Shown here piece by piece: positions 53,212-63,094 of a stretch of DNA of 64,000 bases. Below the pieces are notes generated by a model that was not told the origin of the DNA, made no database searches, and saw nothing but the letters and a program-made list of their open reading frames with translations. The DNA comes from Lysobacter sp. ISL-50. GTDB lineage: Bacteria > Pseudomonadota > Gammaproteobacteria > Xanthomonadales > Xanthomonadaceae. Each line of letters begins with the position of its first letter. Within the stretch, counting starts at the first letter, position 1. A program made the translations under genes and the position numbers. The DNA lies in contig NZ_JAGGRI010000017.1 in assembly GCF_018612875.1 (NCBI RefSeq), positions 1 to 64,000 on the forward strand. Reading direction: 5' to 3'.

Positions 53212-53481
53212 ATGTCGAAGACGCTAGAATGCGGCGTTTTCCAAAACGCAGGTGTTAATTCCGTGACTAAGCCGCTTCTTTGCGACATCAAACATTACGA
53301 CATCAATGCTATCGGGGATCTGGTCCTCATCATGGCAAAAAACATAGAGCAATCTCTTATTGATGGTGGCGCAACACCAGGCGATGACTACACGATCCGG
53401 GACCTATACAACTGGGCGATGCCGTTCGCTCTTGATTTGTCTAGGAAGAACGACAGGCTTACCTACGTGTCTAACTTCTAG
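53212..53481 (+). CDS. Small hypothetical protein (89 aa)
   Basis: 89 residues, N-terminal helix with Asp/Lys, core KHYDINAIGDLVLIMAKNIEQSLIDGG. Not recognised. A GTG at 53263 is an alternative start. Reality uncertain given the surrounding gene debris. Confidence 0.35.
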   Translation: MSKTLECGVFQNAGVNSVTKPLLCDIKHYDINAIGDLVLIMAKNIEQSLIDGGATPGDDYTIRDLYNWAMPFALDLSRKNDRLTYVSNF

Positions 53482-53591
53482 CTCCGTCGTGTCAAACCTG
53501 TCGTGAAGGTGCTTGTACCGAGAGAGGGCCTAGTGGTTGATCGAGGTCCAGGAAACTGAGCGGGGCTGTGGCTCGACACCTCAGCGCAACC

Positions 53592-54380
53592 TCAGCCTAG
53601 GGGCGTCCGGAAAAGTTGGTGATCGGCACGGATCACCCCTTCCGACCGTATCGACCACGCGCGTATGCCATCTTCTTTAGGGGACCGACCAACGATCACC
53701 GCGACCGGCAAAGGCAGGTCGATGGGATTGCGCGCCGCCAGTGTGCGAAAGCTGACCAGATCCGTTGCGGAGAGTTCGGGCACGCGCTGGGGGTGCGTGT
53801 GCCAGTAGCCTATCAATCGCAAGCCCTTCGCGTTGGCGACCTTGATCTCAGCTTGTCCCCGTTGCTCATCGATCACCTACTCAAACATTCCGGCTCGGTC
53901 GGCAGGGTGCGCAGGGGAGGCTGACGCCAGCATCAGGCCGCGGGAATCGTGCGGGTCAACGAAGAGTAGACCGCCACGCTCCTTTTGAAGAAAGCGTTGG
54001 CGATGGGTGTCGAAAACGAAAGCCACGGATGGGGGCACGATCAATTCGACGTCCAGCGTCGGCCAATGCCACAGCCACCCCTCAATCATTGTTATTGGGC
54101 CAGTCTCGAAAGCATTCCATAAAGTCTTGCCCTTCTGGCAGAGGGGGCCATGGTATGTGCCCTTTAGCTCTTCCAACTGATCCAAGCTTCCAACGCTGAA
54201 ATGCCATGTTGGCTTTGTCGGCGGGTTCGCCAAAGCCTTGAGTGCGCGAGCGCTGATCATGTTCACGATGCGGCCCAAGGCAGCGCCAGCGCCAGGAATA
54301 TAACTCTGGCCGCATGCGGGCACTGCGAAAAAAGCCCTGTGCATGGCTGACGACACACGGCTTGGTCGATCACGACTCAT
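53592..54380 (-). pseudogene. ThiF (E1-like) C-terminus and JAMM deubiquitinase-like gene with in-frame amber stop
   Basis: On the - strand one frame runs from 54380 to 53592, broken only by TAG at 53877-53879. The first ~90 residues (ACGQSYIPGAGAALGRIVNMISARALKAL) look like the end of a ThiF/E1 domain. The JAMM part starts near ATG 54092 and has the catalytic Glu in KERGGLLF, then HTHP with six residues before SATD (JAMM signature H-x-H-P-x6-S-x2-D). Such E1/E2/JAMM sets occur in CBASS and related ubiquitin-like defence modules. The stop falls between Glu and HxH, so activity needs readthrough. Confidence 0.7.
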
Positions 54381-54733
54381 TTACTACCGAGTTGTCGGCG
54401 CTGCTGTGATCCACCTCGCTATTTGAAGTTTCGTGAGTGGGCGGCCGTTTCTTCCGCAAAAGCACTCGCGGTGGCCTCGATGGCTGATGCGGTGGCGATC
54501 GAGATTTCCAGATCGACACGCAGACCTGCCGCCCGATCGCGGCGTCGGACGATGGCATTCGCCAGTCGGGCCACGTCGCCGGCGACCTGCTGGCGATCGT
54601 TGTGCCCGGTGATCTCGATCTCGTCCGCTTGTATCGCGGACTGCCGCCGCCACCGAGATCGGCGTGGCCATCAGCGACCTGCACGACGGCTATACTCGGC
54701 TAGCGGGGGGCGCATGCGACGGAGCGAGTAGGA
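54381..54733. other. 353 bp spacer with a phage tail relic
   Basis: The only identifiable content is the tail-gene relic at 54490-54690 and the TATACT at 54691 in front of the TolC-like gene. Confidence 0.6.
54490..54690 (+). pseudogene. Relic of a phage DUF2163 tail gene
   Basis: Aligns collinearly with 21224-21421 of the intact gene at 21130, including GCGTCGGACGATGGCATTCG. A missing base at GCCGCCGCCACCGAG (against GCCGCCGTCGACCGAG) shifts the frame, so it is dead. It implies a second, related prophage once lay here. Confidence 0.85.
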
Positions 54734-56125
54734 GTGAAGAAGAACATGGGGCTTCGGATCGCCCGCATCCATGCCGGTTTGCTGGCTTGGCTTGTTCCCG
54801 CGGCGATGGCCCTTGCGGGCAAACCGATCAGCTTCCCTGATGCGGCGACGCGCATTGAGGATCATCCGCAGCTCGAAGTCCGCGAGGCGTTGCATCAGGG
54901 CGCACAGGCGATGCGCGATGGCGCCCGCGCGCTACGCTATCCCAACATTGGCGTTGCCGCGACCTATGCGCGGATATCCGATCCGATAGAACTCGACCTC
55001 GGCTTGCTCAATCTGATATTGCACGATCTCGACCCGAGATTGCCGAAGATCCCGAACCCCGTGCTCCAGCCGGACACGTTTGGCATTGCGATGGCGACGA
55101 TCACTTGGCCCATATTCACCGGCGGGCGAATCAGTGCGGCGAACGAAGCCAGCAAGGCCGGTATCATCGTAACCGAGGCCGCACGCGACGAGACCCGCGA
55201 TGCTTTGTTGCTTGATCTTGTCGCACGCTATCACGGCGTCGGTGTCGCCATGCAAGCCTTGGCCGTCGAAGAAGGTGTGGTTGCCAGCCTGCGTGAACAC
55301 CTGCGCCATGCGAACTCGCTCGAAGCGAACGGGCAGATCGCGGCGCTCGATCGCATGCGGGTCGAGGTCGCGCTCGCCCAGGCCGAGACATCCCGGCAGC
55401 AACGCCTCCATGCGCTGGAAATTGCCAAGGCCGGACTCGCCAGCCTGTTGAGCTTGGAGGACGACGTTGATCCGGTGACGCAACTCGGTACGCCGCCGCG
55501 CGTCGAGGCACTGAGTTCTTATCAAAGCGAGGCATTGCAGACAAACCCTGTGCTGCGTCAGATCGCCGCCGCCGCCGAACAGGCCGAACAGGGCGTACGC
55601 GCGGCGCACGGGGAATATTGGCCGACGGTTGCGCTTGTCGGCGGCTACGAACTCGAAAGTTATCATTTGCCCGAGTTGGTGCCGGAATGGACGGTCGGGG
55701 TCACCGTGGCCATGCCGTTGTTCGACGGCGGAGCACGTCGTTCCAGGTTATCGATGGCGAAGTCGAAGCTGCTGGAGGCACAAGCTCTGCATCGCGACGG
55801 CAGGAACAAGATCAGACTGATAATCCAGCAGCGCTACCTCGATTGCGAGGATGCCATCCGCCGTGTCGACGTCGCCACGCGCACGGTTGCGCTCGCGCGC
55901 GAAAGCCTGCGCATGCAGCGGATCGCATTCGCGGAGGGTGAGACCCGCAGCATCGACGTCGTCGATGCCGAGAACGCGTTAGCGACCGCCCGCCTCGGCC
56001 GACTTGCCGCGCGTTACGATCACGCATTGGCTTGGGCCACGCTGATGCTCGCGAGCGGGCATCGCGACGAAGTCGTACGCGTTTTCTCGCAGGATTACTC
56101 GGAGGCCGATTCCAATGCGTACTGA
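54734..56125 (+). CDS. TolC-family outer-membrane efflux protein
   Basis: 463 residues. Signal peptide (GLLAWLVPAAMALAG), then two repeats of a long helical hairpin of OEP type (ASKAGIIVTEAARDETRDALLLDLVARYHGV and the C-terminal EALHRDGRNKIRLIIQQRYLDCEDAIRR region). Forms a trimeric exit duct. Overlaps the HlyD-like gene by 11 bases. GTG 54734 or ATG 54746 start; GGAG at 54721 suits the GTG. Confidence 0.9.
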   Translation: MKKNMGLRIARIHAGLLAWLVPAAMALAGKPISFPDAATRIEDHPQLEVREALHQGAQAMRDGARALRYPNIGVAATYARISDPIELDLGLLNLILHDLDPRLPKIPNPVLQPDTFGIAMATITWPIFTGGRISAANEASKAGIIVTEAARDETRDALLLDLVARYHGVGVAMQALAVEEGVVASLREHLRHANSLEANGQIAALDRMRVEVALAQAETSRQQRLHALEIAKAGLASLLSLEDDVDPVTQLGTPPRVEALSSYQSEALQTNPVLRQIAAAAEQAEQGVRAAHGEYWPTVALVGGYELESYHLPELVPEWTVGVTVAMPLFDGGARRSRLSMAKSKLLEAQALHRDGRNKIRLIIQQRYLDCEDAIRRVDVATRTVALARESLRMQRIAFAEGETRSIDVVDAENALATARLGRLAARYDHALAWATLMLASGHRDEVVRVFSQDYSEADSNAY

Positions 56126-57137
56126 TGCGCGTCGCCGCGATAAATGCATGCCAAGCGCTAAGGTGCCGGCACGGCCCGCCATCGCCCCATGGCTGATTGC
56201 TCTGTTGGTCCTGGCCGGCTGCCAGAAGGAGCCTGTGATCGAAGGGCGGGTCGAATTCCGCGAGCTCAACCTTGCGGCCAAATACCCGGGGCGTTTGCTC
56301 AAATTACACGTCGATGAAGGCCAGCACGTCGATGCCGGTGCGCTGATTGCCGAGATCGTCAGCCCCGAAGCTCAGGCCAAACGCCAACAGGCTGACGCAC
56401 TTGTGGCTGGTGCTGAAGCCCAACAGGTCAAGGCCGACGAAGGAGCGCGCAAACAGGAATTATCGGTTGCGGCGGCTGGCGTCGCCACTGCCCGCGCACA
56501 GGCCGAGCTGATGCGAACCACCGAGGGGCGCATGCAACGATTGTTCAAGGAGGGTGTCGTGCCGCACCAGCGTCTGGATGAGGCGATCGCGTTGCGTCGC
56601 TCGGCTGATGCAGCGCTTGAAGCGGCCCGGGCGACGCTCTCGCTGATCCAAGAAGGCTTGCGCAAAGAGGACAAGGACACTGCGGCCGCGTTTACCGCGG
56701 GAGCGAAGGGCTTGCGCCAGGAAGTCGAAGCCGCACTCGATGAGACGCACATCCGCGCGCCCGCTTCGGGTCAAATAGTCGATGTCTTCATTCACGAGGG
56801 CGAGATCGTCGCGGCAGGATTTCCGGTTGCTGTCCTTGCAGTAAGCGACGCACCGTGGGTTAGTTTCAACGTACGGGAGGACCAGTTGACCGGACTCAAG
56901 GTAGGGCAGCGTTTGACCGCACGGATTCCGGCCATCGGCGAAGACGACCGGGTCGATTTCGTGGTCGAGCGCATTTCGGTGCTTGGCGACTACGCCACTT
57001 GGCGTTCGACGCGCGATTTGGGCAGTTACGATCTACACAGTTTCGAGGTGCGTGCGCGCCCGGCCAAACCGGTAACCGGATTGCGTGCCGGCATGAGCGT
57101 GCTCGTGCCGCTCGCGCAGTTGCAGGCGGCGAGGTGA
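56115..57137 (+). CDS. Periplasmic adaptor lipoprotein, HlyD family
   Basis: 340 residues. Lipobox LAGC at about residue 36. Biotinyl-lipoyl-like halves (LLKLHVDEGQHVDAGALIAEI and THIRAPASGQIVDVFIHEGEIVAAGFPVAVL) flank a helical hairpin at about 80-195. Links the inner-membrane permease to the TolC-like duct. Anchored by lipid rather than a membrane helix. Confidence 0.9.
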   Translation: MRTDARRRDKCMPSAKVPARPAIAPWLIALLVLAGCQKEPVIEGRVEFRELNLAAKYPGRLLKLHVDEGQHVDAGALIAEIVSPEAQAKRQQADALVAGAEAQQVKADEGARKQELSVAAAGVATARAQAELMRTTEGRMQRLFKEGVVPHQRLDEAIALRRSADAALEAARATLSLIQEGLRKEDKDTAAAFTAGAKGLRQEVEAALDETHIRAPASGQIVDVFIHEGEIVAAGFPVAVLAVSDAPWVSFNVREDQLTGLKVGQRLTARIPAIGEDDRVDFVVERISVLGDYATWRSTRDLGSYDLHSFEVRARPAKPVTGLRAGMSVLVPLAQLQAAR

Positions 57138-57141
57138 TCGT

Positions 57142-58305
57142 GTGACGGACGGCTCGCCGTCGTGGCGGGTTGCGCGTCGCGAGTTCGCGCTCTGGCGGGC
57201 CGATCGCGTGACTTTCTGGCTGATTTCCGGCCTCCCGCTGCTGGCTTGCGTGCTGCTGCTTGCAATATTCCAGCGACGTACTGCGCACGACCTTCCGGTC
57301 GCGGTGATCGACCGCGACCACAGCGAGATTTCACGGGAACTGGTCGGTCAACTCGATGCCGCGGCTGGTCTTCGGGTCATGCTGCATCCGGACTCCCTCG
57401 ATGAGGCGCAGAGCGCGGTCGAGCGCGGGCATGTTTACGCTGTCATCGAGATTCCGCGGGGTTTCGAGCGCGACGTGTTTCGTGGGCGCCGCCCGCAGGT
57501 CGGATTGCTGCTGAACCAGCAATCGTTGAGCGCGGCCAACACCATTGCGCGCGATGTGCAGGAGGTCGTGTTGACCGCGGCAGGACGGCAATCGGCCGTG
57601 TTGCGCATGGCCGGCGGTCTGCCCATGCGGGCCGCGGCCGCGGCCGCACAGCCACTGCGCGTCGAAACCCGTCCCTTGTTCAATCCCGGCATCGACTATG
57701 GCGCTTATCTCGGCATCGCTTTGCTTGTGGGTACCCTGCATTGCTTTGTCTTCCTGCATGGCGCGCGCACGGTCGCAGCCGAGCGTGGAGATGGGCGGCG
57801 CGCATGGTCGCAAGCGGCCCGCGGGCGTCCGTGGACCGCCCTTCTGGGCAAGCTTGTGCCGGCTTGGCTTTGGTGGTTCGTATTCGGCCTGGGAATACTG
57901 TACGGCGCCTATTCCTGGCTTGGCTTGCCATGGATGTCGGCGCCTTGGCTGTTGATCGCCGGCTGGGGTGTGCTGGTCGCCGGCTACCTCGCATTCGGCG
58001 CCTTGTTGTCGAGCCTGCTGCAGGCGCATCTGGCGTACTCCGGTGTCAGCGTGCTGTCTGCGCCGGCGCTCGCGTTCTCGGGCGTCACGTTTCCACTTGC
58101 GGCAATGCCATTGCTGCCCCGGCTGTATGGGGAATGCCTGCCGTTAACCTGGTTCCTCCGGCTACAGACGCAACTCGTGACCGAGCGCATCGATGCACGG
58201 TTTGCCTGGCCGACGTTCGCGTACCTGCTGGTGCTTGCCATCGTGCTGGTGCTTGCCGCTGCGTTCTCGCATGCGTTAGCATGGCGGAAAAGGGCGTCTG
58301 CGTGA
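57142..58305 (+). CDS. ABC-2 type permease 1 (YhhJ-like)
   Basis: 387 residues from GTG 57142. N-terminal membrane helix, a large periplasmic domain (DLPVAVIDRDHSEISRELVGQLDAAAGLRV) typical of ABC-2 family transporters, then five membrane helices near 185-380. Substrate unknown. Overlaps the next gene by 4 bases (GTGA). Confidence 0.88.
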   Translation: MTDGSPSWRVARREFALWRADRVTFWLISGLPLLACVLLLAIFQRRTAHDLPVAVIDRDHSEISRELVGQLDAAAGLRVMLHPDSLDEAQSAVERGHVYAVIEIPRGFERDVFRGRRPQVGLLLNQQSLSAANTIARDVQEVVLTAAGRQSAVLRMAGGLPMRAAAAAAQPLRVETRPLFNPGIDYGAYLGIALLVGTLHCFVFLHGARTVAAERGDGRRAWSQAARGRPWTALLGKLVPAWLWWFVFGLGILYGAYSWLGLPWMSAPWLLIAGWGVLVAGYLAFGALLSSLLQAHLAYSGVSVLSAPALAFSGVTFPLAAMPLLPRLYGECLPLTWFLRLQTQLVTERIDARFAWPTFAYLLVLAIVLVLAAAFSHALAWRKRASA

Positions 58306-59525
58306 AGTCGTTCCTGGCCGGCATCCGTTTCGAGATCGATGCCCTGCGCCGGACGACGGGTGCCGTCGTGATCCTGGCCGGCGCTTCGCTGTTTTACGGA
58401 CTCATCTATCCCGCGCCGTACTCGTCACAGGTCTATCGCGAACTGCCGGTCTACGCGCTGGACCGCGACGACAGCGCGCTATCGCGCAAACTTCTCAGCC
58501 GCATCGACGCAAGCGAACAACTCCACATCGCCGATAGGTCGGCTGACCCGCGTTCGGCGAAACAAGCGCTGGAGCGCGGCGATGTATTGGGCATCGTCGA
58601 GATGCCAGCCGGACTCCAGCGCCAGGCATTGCGTGGCGAATCGCCCGTGGTTGTCGTGTATGCGAATGCGGGCTATCTGCTCGCCTACAGTGAAGTCGCC
58701 ACCGCGGCGACCATGGCGGTGCTCGAAACCGGCGCTGAACTCGGCGTAGGCGCAGAGGCGATGCGCACGGGCGTGCCGGGCCGGGCCATCGCCGATCAGG
58801 CGCCGCTGGGCATCCAGGTTGCGCGTCTGTATGACCCGGGCGGCGGTTACGCAAGCTTCGTGGTGCCGGCAGTGATTGTGGTGATCCTGCAACAGACGAT
58901 GCTGATCGGTCTGGGCATGCTGTGCGAGGCGCGGCGTAAGGGGCTACCGGCTCCACGCGGCGCGCTTGCACGGATCGGCTGGATATTTGGTCGCGCGACA
59001 CCTTGGGTCGTGCTGTACCTGGGCCAGTTCGTGTTGATCGTATCGGGCATCTTCGCGTTCTACGACCTGCCGGTCGCAGGTGCATTGTGGTGTGTAGCGC
59101 TGTTCATGATGCTGTTTCTGTTCGCCTCGGCGATGTTCGGCATGTTGCTTGCGCAATGCTTCAGGCGCAGCGACGACGTGATTCCGTTGCTACTGTTCAC
59201 CTCGCTGCCCATCGTGTTCCTGTCCGGGTTTTCCTGGCCGACCCAGCTGATGCCGATGCCGCTGCAATGGCTGGCGCGTATCTTTCCGAGCACGTCGGGT
59301 GTCGAGGGCTTCGTGCGCTTGAAACAGATGGGCGCACGGCTCGGCGATGTCCTGCCACAAATGCTCAACTTGTTTGTGCTGACCATCGTGTGCGCCACCA
59401 CGCTGGTGTGGCTGTCGCGGCGGGATGTCGGTCAGGACGGAGGCGACGCCGCCCTGCCGCCGAATCCGGGCTCCAATGGAACCTCAGCTCAGCGCAACCA
59501 CCGCCGGCCCGAGGATCGTCAGTAG
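58302..59525 (+). CDS. ABC-2 type permease 2 (YhhJ-like)
   Basis: 407 residues from GTG 58302, overlapping permease 1. Same architecture: first helix, periplasmic domain (ELPVYALDRDDSALSRKLLSRIDASEQLHI), then C-terminal membrane helices. The paired permeases resemble YhhJ-type exporters that need an ATP-binding partner, but no ATPase is adjacent. The 3' end overlaps the convergent exchanger gene by 42 bases. Confidence 0.88.
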   Translation: MKSFLAGIRFEIDALRRTTGAVVILAGASLFYGLIYPAPYSSQVYRELPVYALDRDDSALSRKLLSRIDASEQLHIADRSADPRSAKQALERGDVLGIVEMPAGLQRQALRGESPVVVVYANAGYLLAYSEVATAATMAVLETGAELGVGAEAMRTGVPGRAIADQAPLGIQVARLYDPGGGYASFVVPAVIVVILQQTMLIGLGMLCEARRKGLPAPRGALARIGWIFGRATPWVVLYLGQFVLIVSGIFAFYDLPVAGALWCVALFMMLFLFASAMFGMLLAQCFRRSDDVIPLLLFTSLPIVFLSGFSWPTQLMPMPLQWLARIFPSTSGVEGFVRLKQMGARLGDVLPQMLNLFVLTIVCATTLVWLSRRDVGQDGGDAALPPNPGSNGTSAQRNHRRPEDRQ

Positions 59526-61169
59526 AATGTTGCCGATCGCATAAGGCACCGTGAAGCCCAGGGCGGGCACCGGACTTTCCGCTGCGTCGCTCGCCGCAAG
59601 CATGGCGGCATCCTGGGTTTGCGCGCCGGCCAACGCTCCAAAGAGCACCGCAGGATTGATGCGCAACAGGAAATGACCGACGCATAGTCCGGCGATTTGC
59701 GGAACCAGCGTCACCAGCAAGCCCGCGACAAGGATGGTGACGCCATCCGCTGCAAGCGCGGCCATGGCTTGCGGCCCGGCGGTCAGGCCGACCAAGGCGC
59801 AGAAGGTGGCAAGGCCCAGGTCCCACATGATCTGTGTAGCTGCAACCGGCACGTTGGCCCGGTCCGGGTGGCGCGCATGCCATCCGCCGAACAGCAACCC
59901 CGCCATCAGCGCGCCGCCGCCTGCGGCAAGCGTGATGGGCAGCCCACCAATGGTGATGGTGATCAGGCCGATCAGGACGCCGGACAGCAGCCCGGCTGCT
60001 ACGAAAGCGATATCAGCGCGGTCGCTTTTCTTCCGCGGCATGCCAATGGCTGGCAAGGCCGTATCCAGGCGTTCGGCCGGTCCGGCAAGCGTCAGCACAT
60101 CGCCGGGAAGCAGAACCGTTCGCGCGGTGACGGGAATGTCATGCGCCTGGCGCTGGATCCCGCGCAGGAAGACGCCATGCCCTGCTGCGCCGAGCTTATG
60201 CGCGGCCTCCCGCAAGGTGATTCCGGTCAGGGACGGGTGGATGACGGCATCCACGCTGGGTCCCAGAAGATCATTGACCAGTGTCTCTGCCAGCATTTCC
60301 TCGCCGATATGCGGGGCAGCCTTCACGATGGCCGACTGATAGCCCGCGATGGCGATGAGATCCCCGCGCTGCAGTTCGAGATCGGGAGATGGCGCAAGCG
60401 CGGCGCCTGCCCGACGCACCTGCTCGATGGCCGCCAACCCCGTCAAGGTGGCATCCACCTCGGCGACGGTCTTGCCCTGGGCCGCGCCGACGCGAAACAC
60501 CCGCGCCACCAGCGAGCGATAGTCCAGCAGCGGGTCGTCCGTGGCGGATGCATCCTCCTGTTCGGTTTCGTGTTCCCGCGCCGCGGCCTTGAGATTGACG
60601 CCGATCAGCCGCGGCCCGATCTGCGAACAGAACAAGACGACGCCAAGCGTTCCGAAGGTGTAGGTAAGCGCGAAGGCGACCGCCGCCTGACTTTGTACCT
60701 GCTGGAGGACATTGCTGGAAATGCCGGAACCGCCGAGTGCGCCGTAAGCGGTTCCAAGCATTGCCGCCTGCGTGAGGGCGCCCGCGGTCAGGCCGATGAC
60801 ATCCCCCTGTCCAAGGTGGAAGAGATGGCCGACCGTCACCGCCGTGACAAGTCCCGTCAGCGCCACGACCACCGCGAGCAGTGCCAGCGGCAAGCTGGCC
60901 CGCCCCAGCGAAGCGAAGAACTGCGGCCCGCTCTGGAAACCCACTGCAAACACGAATAGCAGGAAGGCGATCGATTTCAGCGTGGGTGAAATCTCCGGCG
61001 CGGCGGTGCCGACCATCGCTCCGATTATCGTTCCCACGATCAGGGTTCCGGCGGCATTGCCGAAGGAGAAACCGCCGGCCTTGACGCGGCCGAGCAACAC
61101 GCCCAGCACGACCGTCAGGAACAGCAACGCCTCGGGCGAGGCGATGACCGGATGGAGCATTTCCAGCAT
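59484..61169 (-). CDS. AspT/YidE-type amino-acid exchanger 1
   Basis: 561 residues from ATG 61169 (GGAG upstream). Two membrane halves of about five helices (AspT-Yidc-like), with paired RCK_C/TrkA_C soluble modules between them (VDATLTGLAAIEQVRRAG, GITLREAAHKLGAAGHGVFL). AAEx family members exchange aspartate/alanine or other amino acids electrogenically. Adjacent to exchanger 2 and glutamate decarboxylase. Confidence 0.85.
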   Translation of the reverse strand: MLEMLHPVIASPEALLFLTVVLGVLLGRVKAGGFSFGNAAGTLIVGTIIGAMVGTAAPEISPTLKSIAFLLFVFAVGFQSGPQFFASLGRASLPLALLAVVVALTGLVTAVTVGHLFHLGQGDVIGLTAGALTQAAMLGTAYGALGGSGISSNVLQQVQSQAAVAFALTYTFGTLGVVLFCSQIGPRLIGVNLKAAAREHETEQEDASATDDPLLDYRSLVARVFRVGAAQGKTVAEVDATLTGLAAIEQVRRAGAALAPSPDLELQRGDLIAIAGYQSAIVKAAPHIGEEMLAETLVNDLLGPSVDAVIHPSLTGITLREAAHKLGAAGHGVFLRGIQRQAHDIPVTARTVLLPGDVLTLAGPAERLDTALPAIGMPRKKSDRADIAFVAAGLLSGVLIGLITITIGGLPITLAAGGGALMAGLLFGGWHARHPDRANVPVAATQIMWDLGLATFCALVGLTAGPQAMAALAADGVTILVAGLLVTLVPQIAGLCVGHFLLRINPAVLFGALAGAQTQDAAMLAASDAAESPVPALGFTVPYAIGNILLTILGPAVVALS

Positions 61170-61254
61170 GGATGGACTCCGGTTGCAGGTTGCCGCCCCT
61201 GTCACTGCTGTCGCCGCGGCGAAGCCGAGCGCCCGGCGCGACGGCAGGGCCCTG

Positions 61255-63057
61255 TCAGGACAGGATCATCGCCACGTAGCCGCCGATCAGGGCCAGTACC
61301 GTGGTCAGCGCATAGGCCAGTGGAAACGGCACTGCGGCCACCGTGCTCCTGGACTCGTCGGAGATCGCATTGAGTCCCGGCGTGAAATTACGCGCGCCGG
61401 CACAGGCGCCAGCGCAGAACACCGAGTTCAAGTCGAAGAACTTGCGTCCGACCACATAGGCGACCACGACCGGAAGCAGTGATGCGGTGGTGCCGATCAG
61501 GGCAACCCAGAGCACGGTGGTGCCCTGGAACGAGGCGATGATCTTCGGGCCTACGTTGGCGGCCAACACGGCGACGAACAGGTTGAGGCCGATATCCTGC
61601 AGGAAACTGCGCGCGCCTTCATCGACCGGGCCGCCGAATTCGGGATTGCGGCTGCGGAAGTAGCTGACGAAGATGCCGGCCAGCATGCAGCCGGCCGAGG
61701 TGCCCAGCGCGAACGGAATGCCGGCGACGGTAACGCTGACGATGCCGACGAGATAGCCGACCAGCATGCCGAGCGCGAGATAGGTCACCTCGGTGGTGGC
61801 CGAGTTCAGGATCGCCTTGCCACCGACCGCCTTGGCGACATGCTGGATCGCCCTGTCCGGACCCGACAGGCGCACCACGTCACCGAACCGGACATCGGTG
61901 TTGGGGCCAACCGGGACCTCGTGGCCAGCGCGGAACATCGCCACCAGCTGCACGCCATAACCGATGATCGAGCGGCCAAGCTCGTCGAGGGTCTTGCCCG
62001 CAATCTCGTGCGAGCCGATGCGGATGTCGGACACTTCGATGGGAATCTCGCGCGCCAGGGCATCATCGACTTCCAGGCCGATGCGCTCGCCTTCCTCAAA
62101 GATCAGTTCGTGGACGTTGGCGCGGACGGTGACGATGTCGCCCTTGCGGATCTCGGGATTGCTCTGGATGTCCAGCACCTGGCCGTCGCGGATGATCCGC
62201 AGGATCGGCGCCCGTGGGTATTTCCTGAAAAAATCCTCGATGTGCTGGCCTGCGATCGCGTCGTGCTCGACGCGGTAGGCGCGCAGGTCGTAGGGCGAGA
62301 AGCCCAGCGTCAACGCGCTTGGGGAGCCGGGGAGGGCGTGGGTCGCGCCACCGCTGAACACCTGCTCGGCGACCTTCGCGTCCGCGACCGGATCGTGCCC
62401 GGACAATTTGGGCAGGTAGCGGATCAACAAGATCGTCAACACGCTCGACAGGATATAGCTGATCGCATAGCCGGCCGCCATGTTGGCGCCGATCTGATCG
62501 ACCGACACCCCCGTCGGTGGCTGGAACGCGCCGCTCTGCACCGCACTCTGCGCCGCGCCCATCACCGCGGTGATGGTGTAGCTGCCCGAGATCATGCCGG
62601 CGGCGAAGCCTGGCTCCAGGCCAAGCAGTTTTGCGCCGCCCAAACAGATGATCCAGTTCAAACCCCAGACGATGACGCTGATTGCGACGATCGCGAGCCC
62701 ACCTGAGCGCAGCCCGGCGAAGAACTGCGGCCCGACGCGCAGGCCGAGCGCGTACATGAACAGCAACAGGAACAGCGACGAGACGATGCCGGGAATCGAG
62801 TAGGTGAGGTCGAACGCCAGCTTGGCCACAATCGATAGAGCGACGCCCGCCAGCAGTGTGCCCGCCGTCGAGCCGAGGGAAATGCCGGCCAGCGACACGC
62901 GTCCGAGCGGATAGCCGATGGCCAGCGCAAGCAGCAGGAAGACGATGGGCTGGTTGCCGAGCAGGGCGAAGAAACCGTGGACGCCGCTTTCGGCAACGGG
63001 TTCGAAAAACTCGAACACGTTGCCGGCCGCCGATTCCAGTGTTGTGACTGCGTTCAA
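61255..63057 (-). CDS. AspT-type aspartate/alanine-like exchanger 2
   Basis: 600 residues from TTG 63057, with GGAG 8 bases upstream; longer starts would run into the decarboxylase end. The membrane halves (SGSYTITAVMGAAQS, NPEFGGPVDEGARSF) flank RCK_C modules with IPIEVSDIRIGSHEIAGKTL. It is closely linked to glutamate decarboxylase, suggesting exchange of Glu for GABA in proton-consuming acid resistance; known members swap Asp and Ala, so the substrate is inferred. Confidence 0.85.
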   Translation of the reverse strand: MNAVTTLESAAGNVFEFFEPVAESGVHGFFALLGNQPIVFLLLALAIGYPLGRVSLAGISLGSTAGTLLAGVALSIVAKLAFDLTYSIPGIVSSLFLLLFMYALGLRVGPQFFAGLRSGGLAIVAISVIVWGLNWIICLGGAKLLGLEPGFAAGMISGSYTITAVMGAAQSAVQSGAFQPPTGVSVDQIGANMAAGYAISYILSSVLTILLIRYLPKLSGHDPVADAKVAEQVFSGGATHALPGSPSALTLGFSPYDLRAYRVEHDAIAGQHIEDFFRKYPRAPILRIIRDGQVLDIQSNPEIRKGDIVTVRANVHELIFEEGERIGLEVDDALAREIPIEVSDIRIGSHEIAGKTLDELGRSIIGYGVQLVAMFRAGHEVPVGPNTDVRFGDVVRLSGPDRAIQHVAKAVGGKAILNSATTEVTYLALGMLVGYLVGIVSVTVAGIPFALGTSAGCMLAGIFVSYFRSRNPEFGGPVDEGARSFLQDIGLNLFVAVLAANVGPKIIASFQGTTVLWVALIGTTASLLPVVVAYVVGRKFFDLNSVFCAGACAGARNFTPGLNAISDESRSTVAAVPFPLAYALTTVLALIGGYVAMILS

Positions 63058-63094
63058 TTCGACGTCTCCGGTGGGTGCGGGGCCAAGTCGTCCA

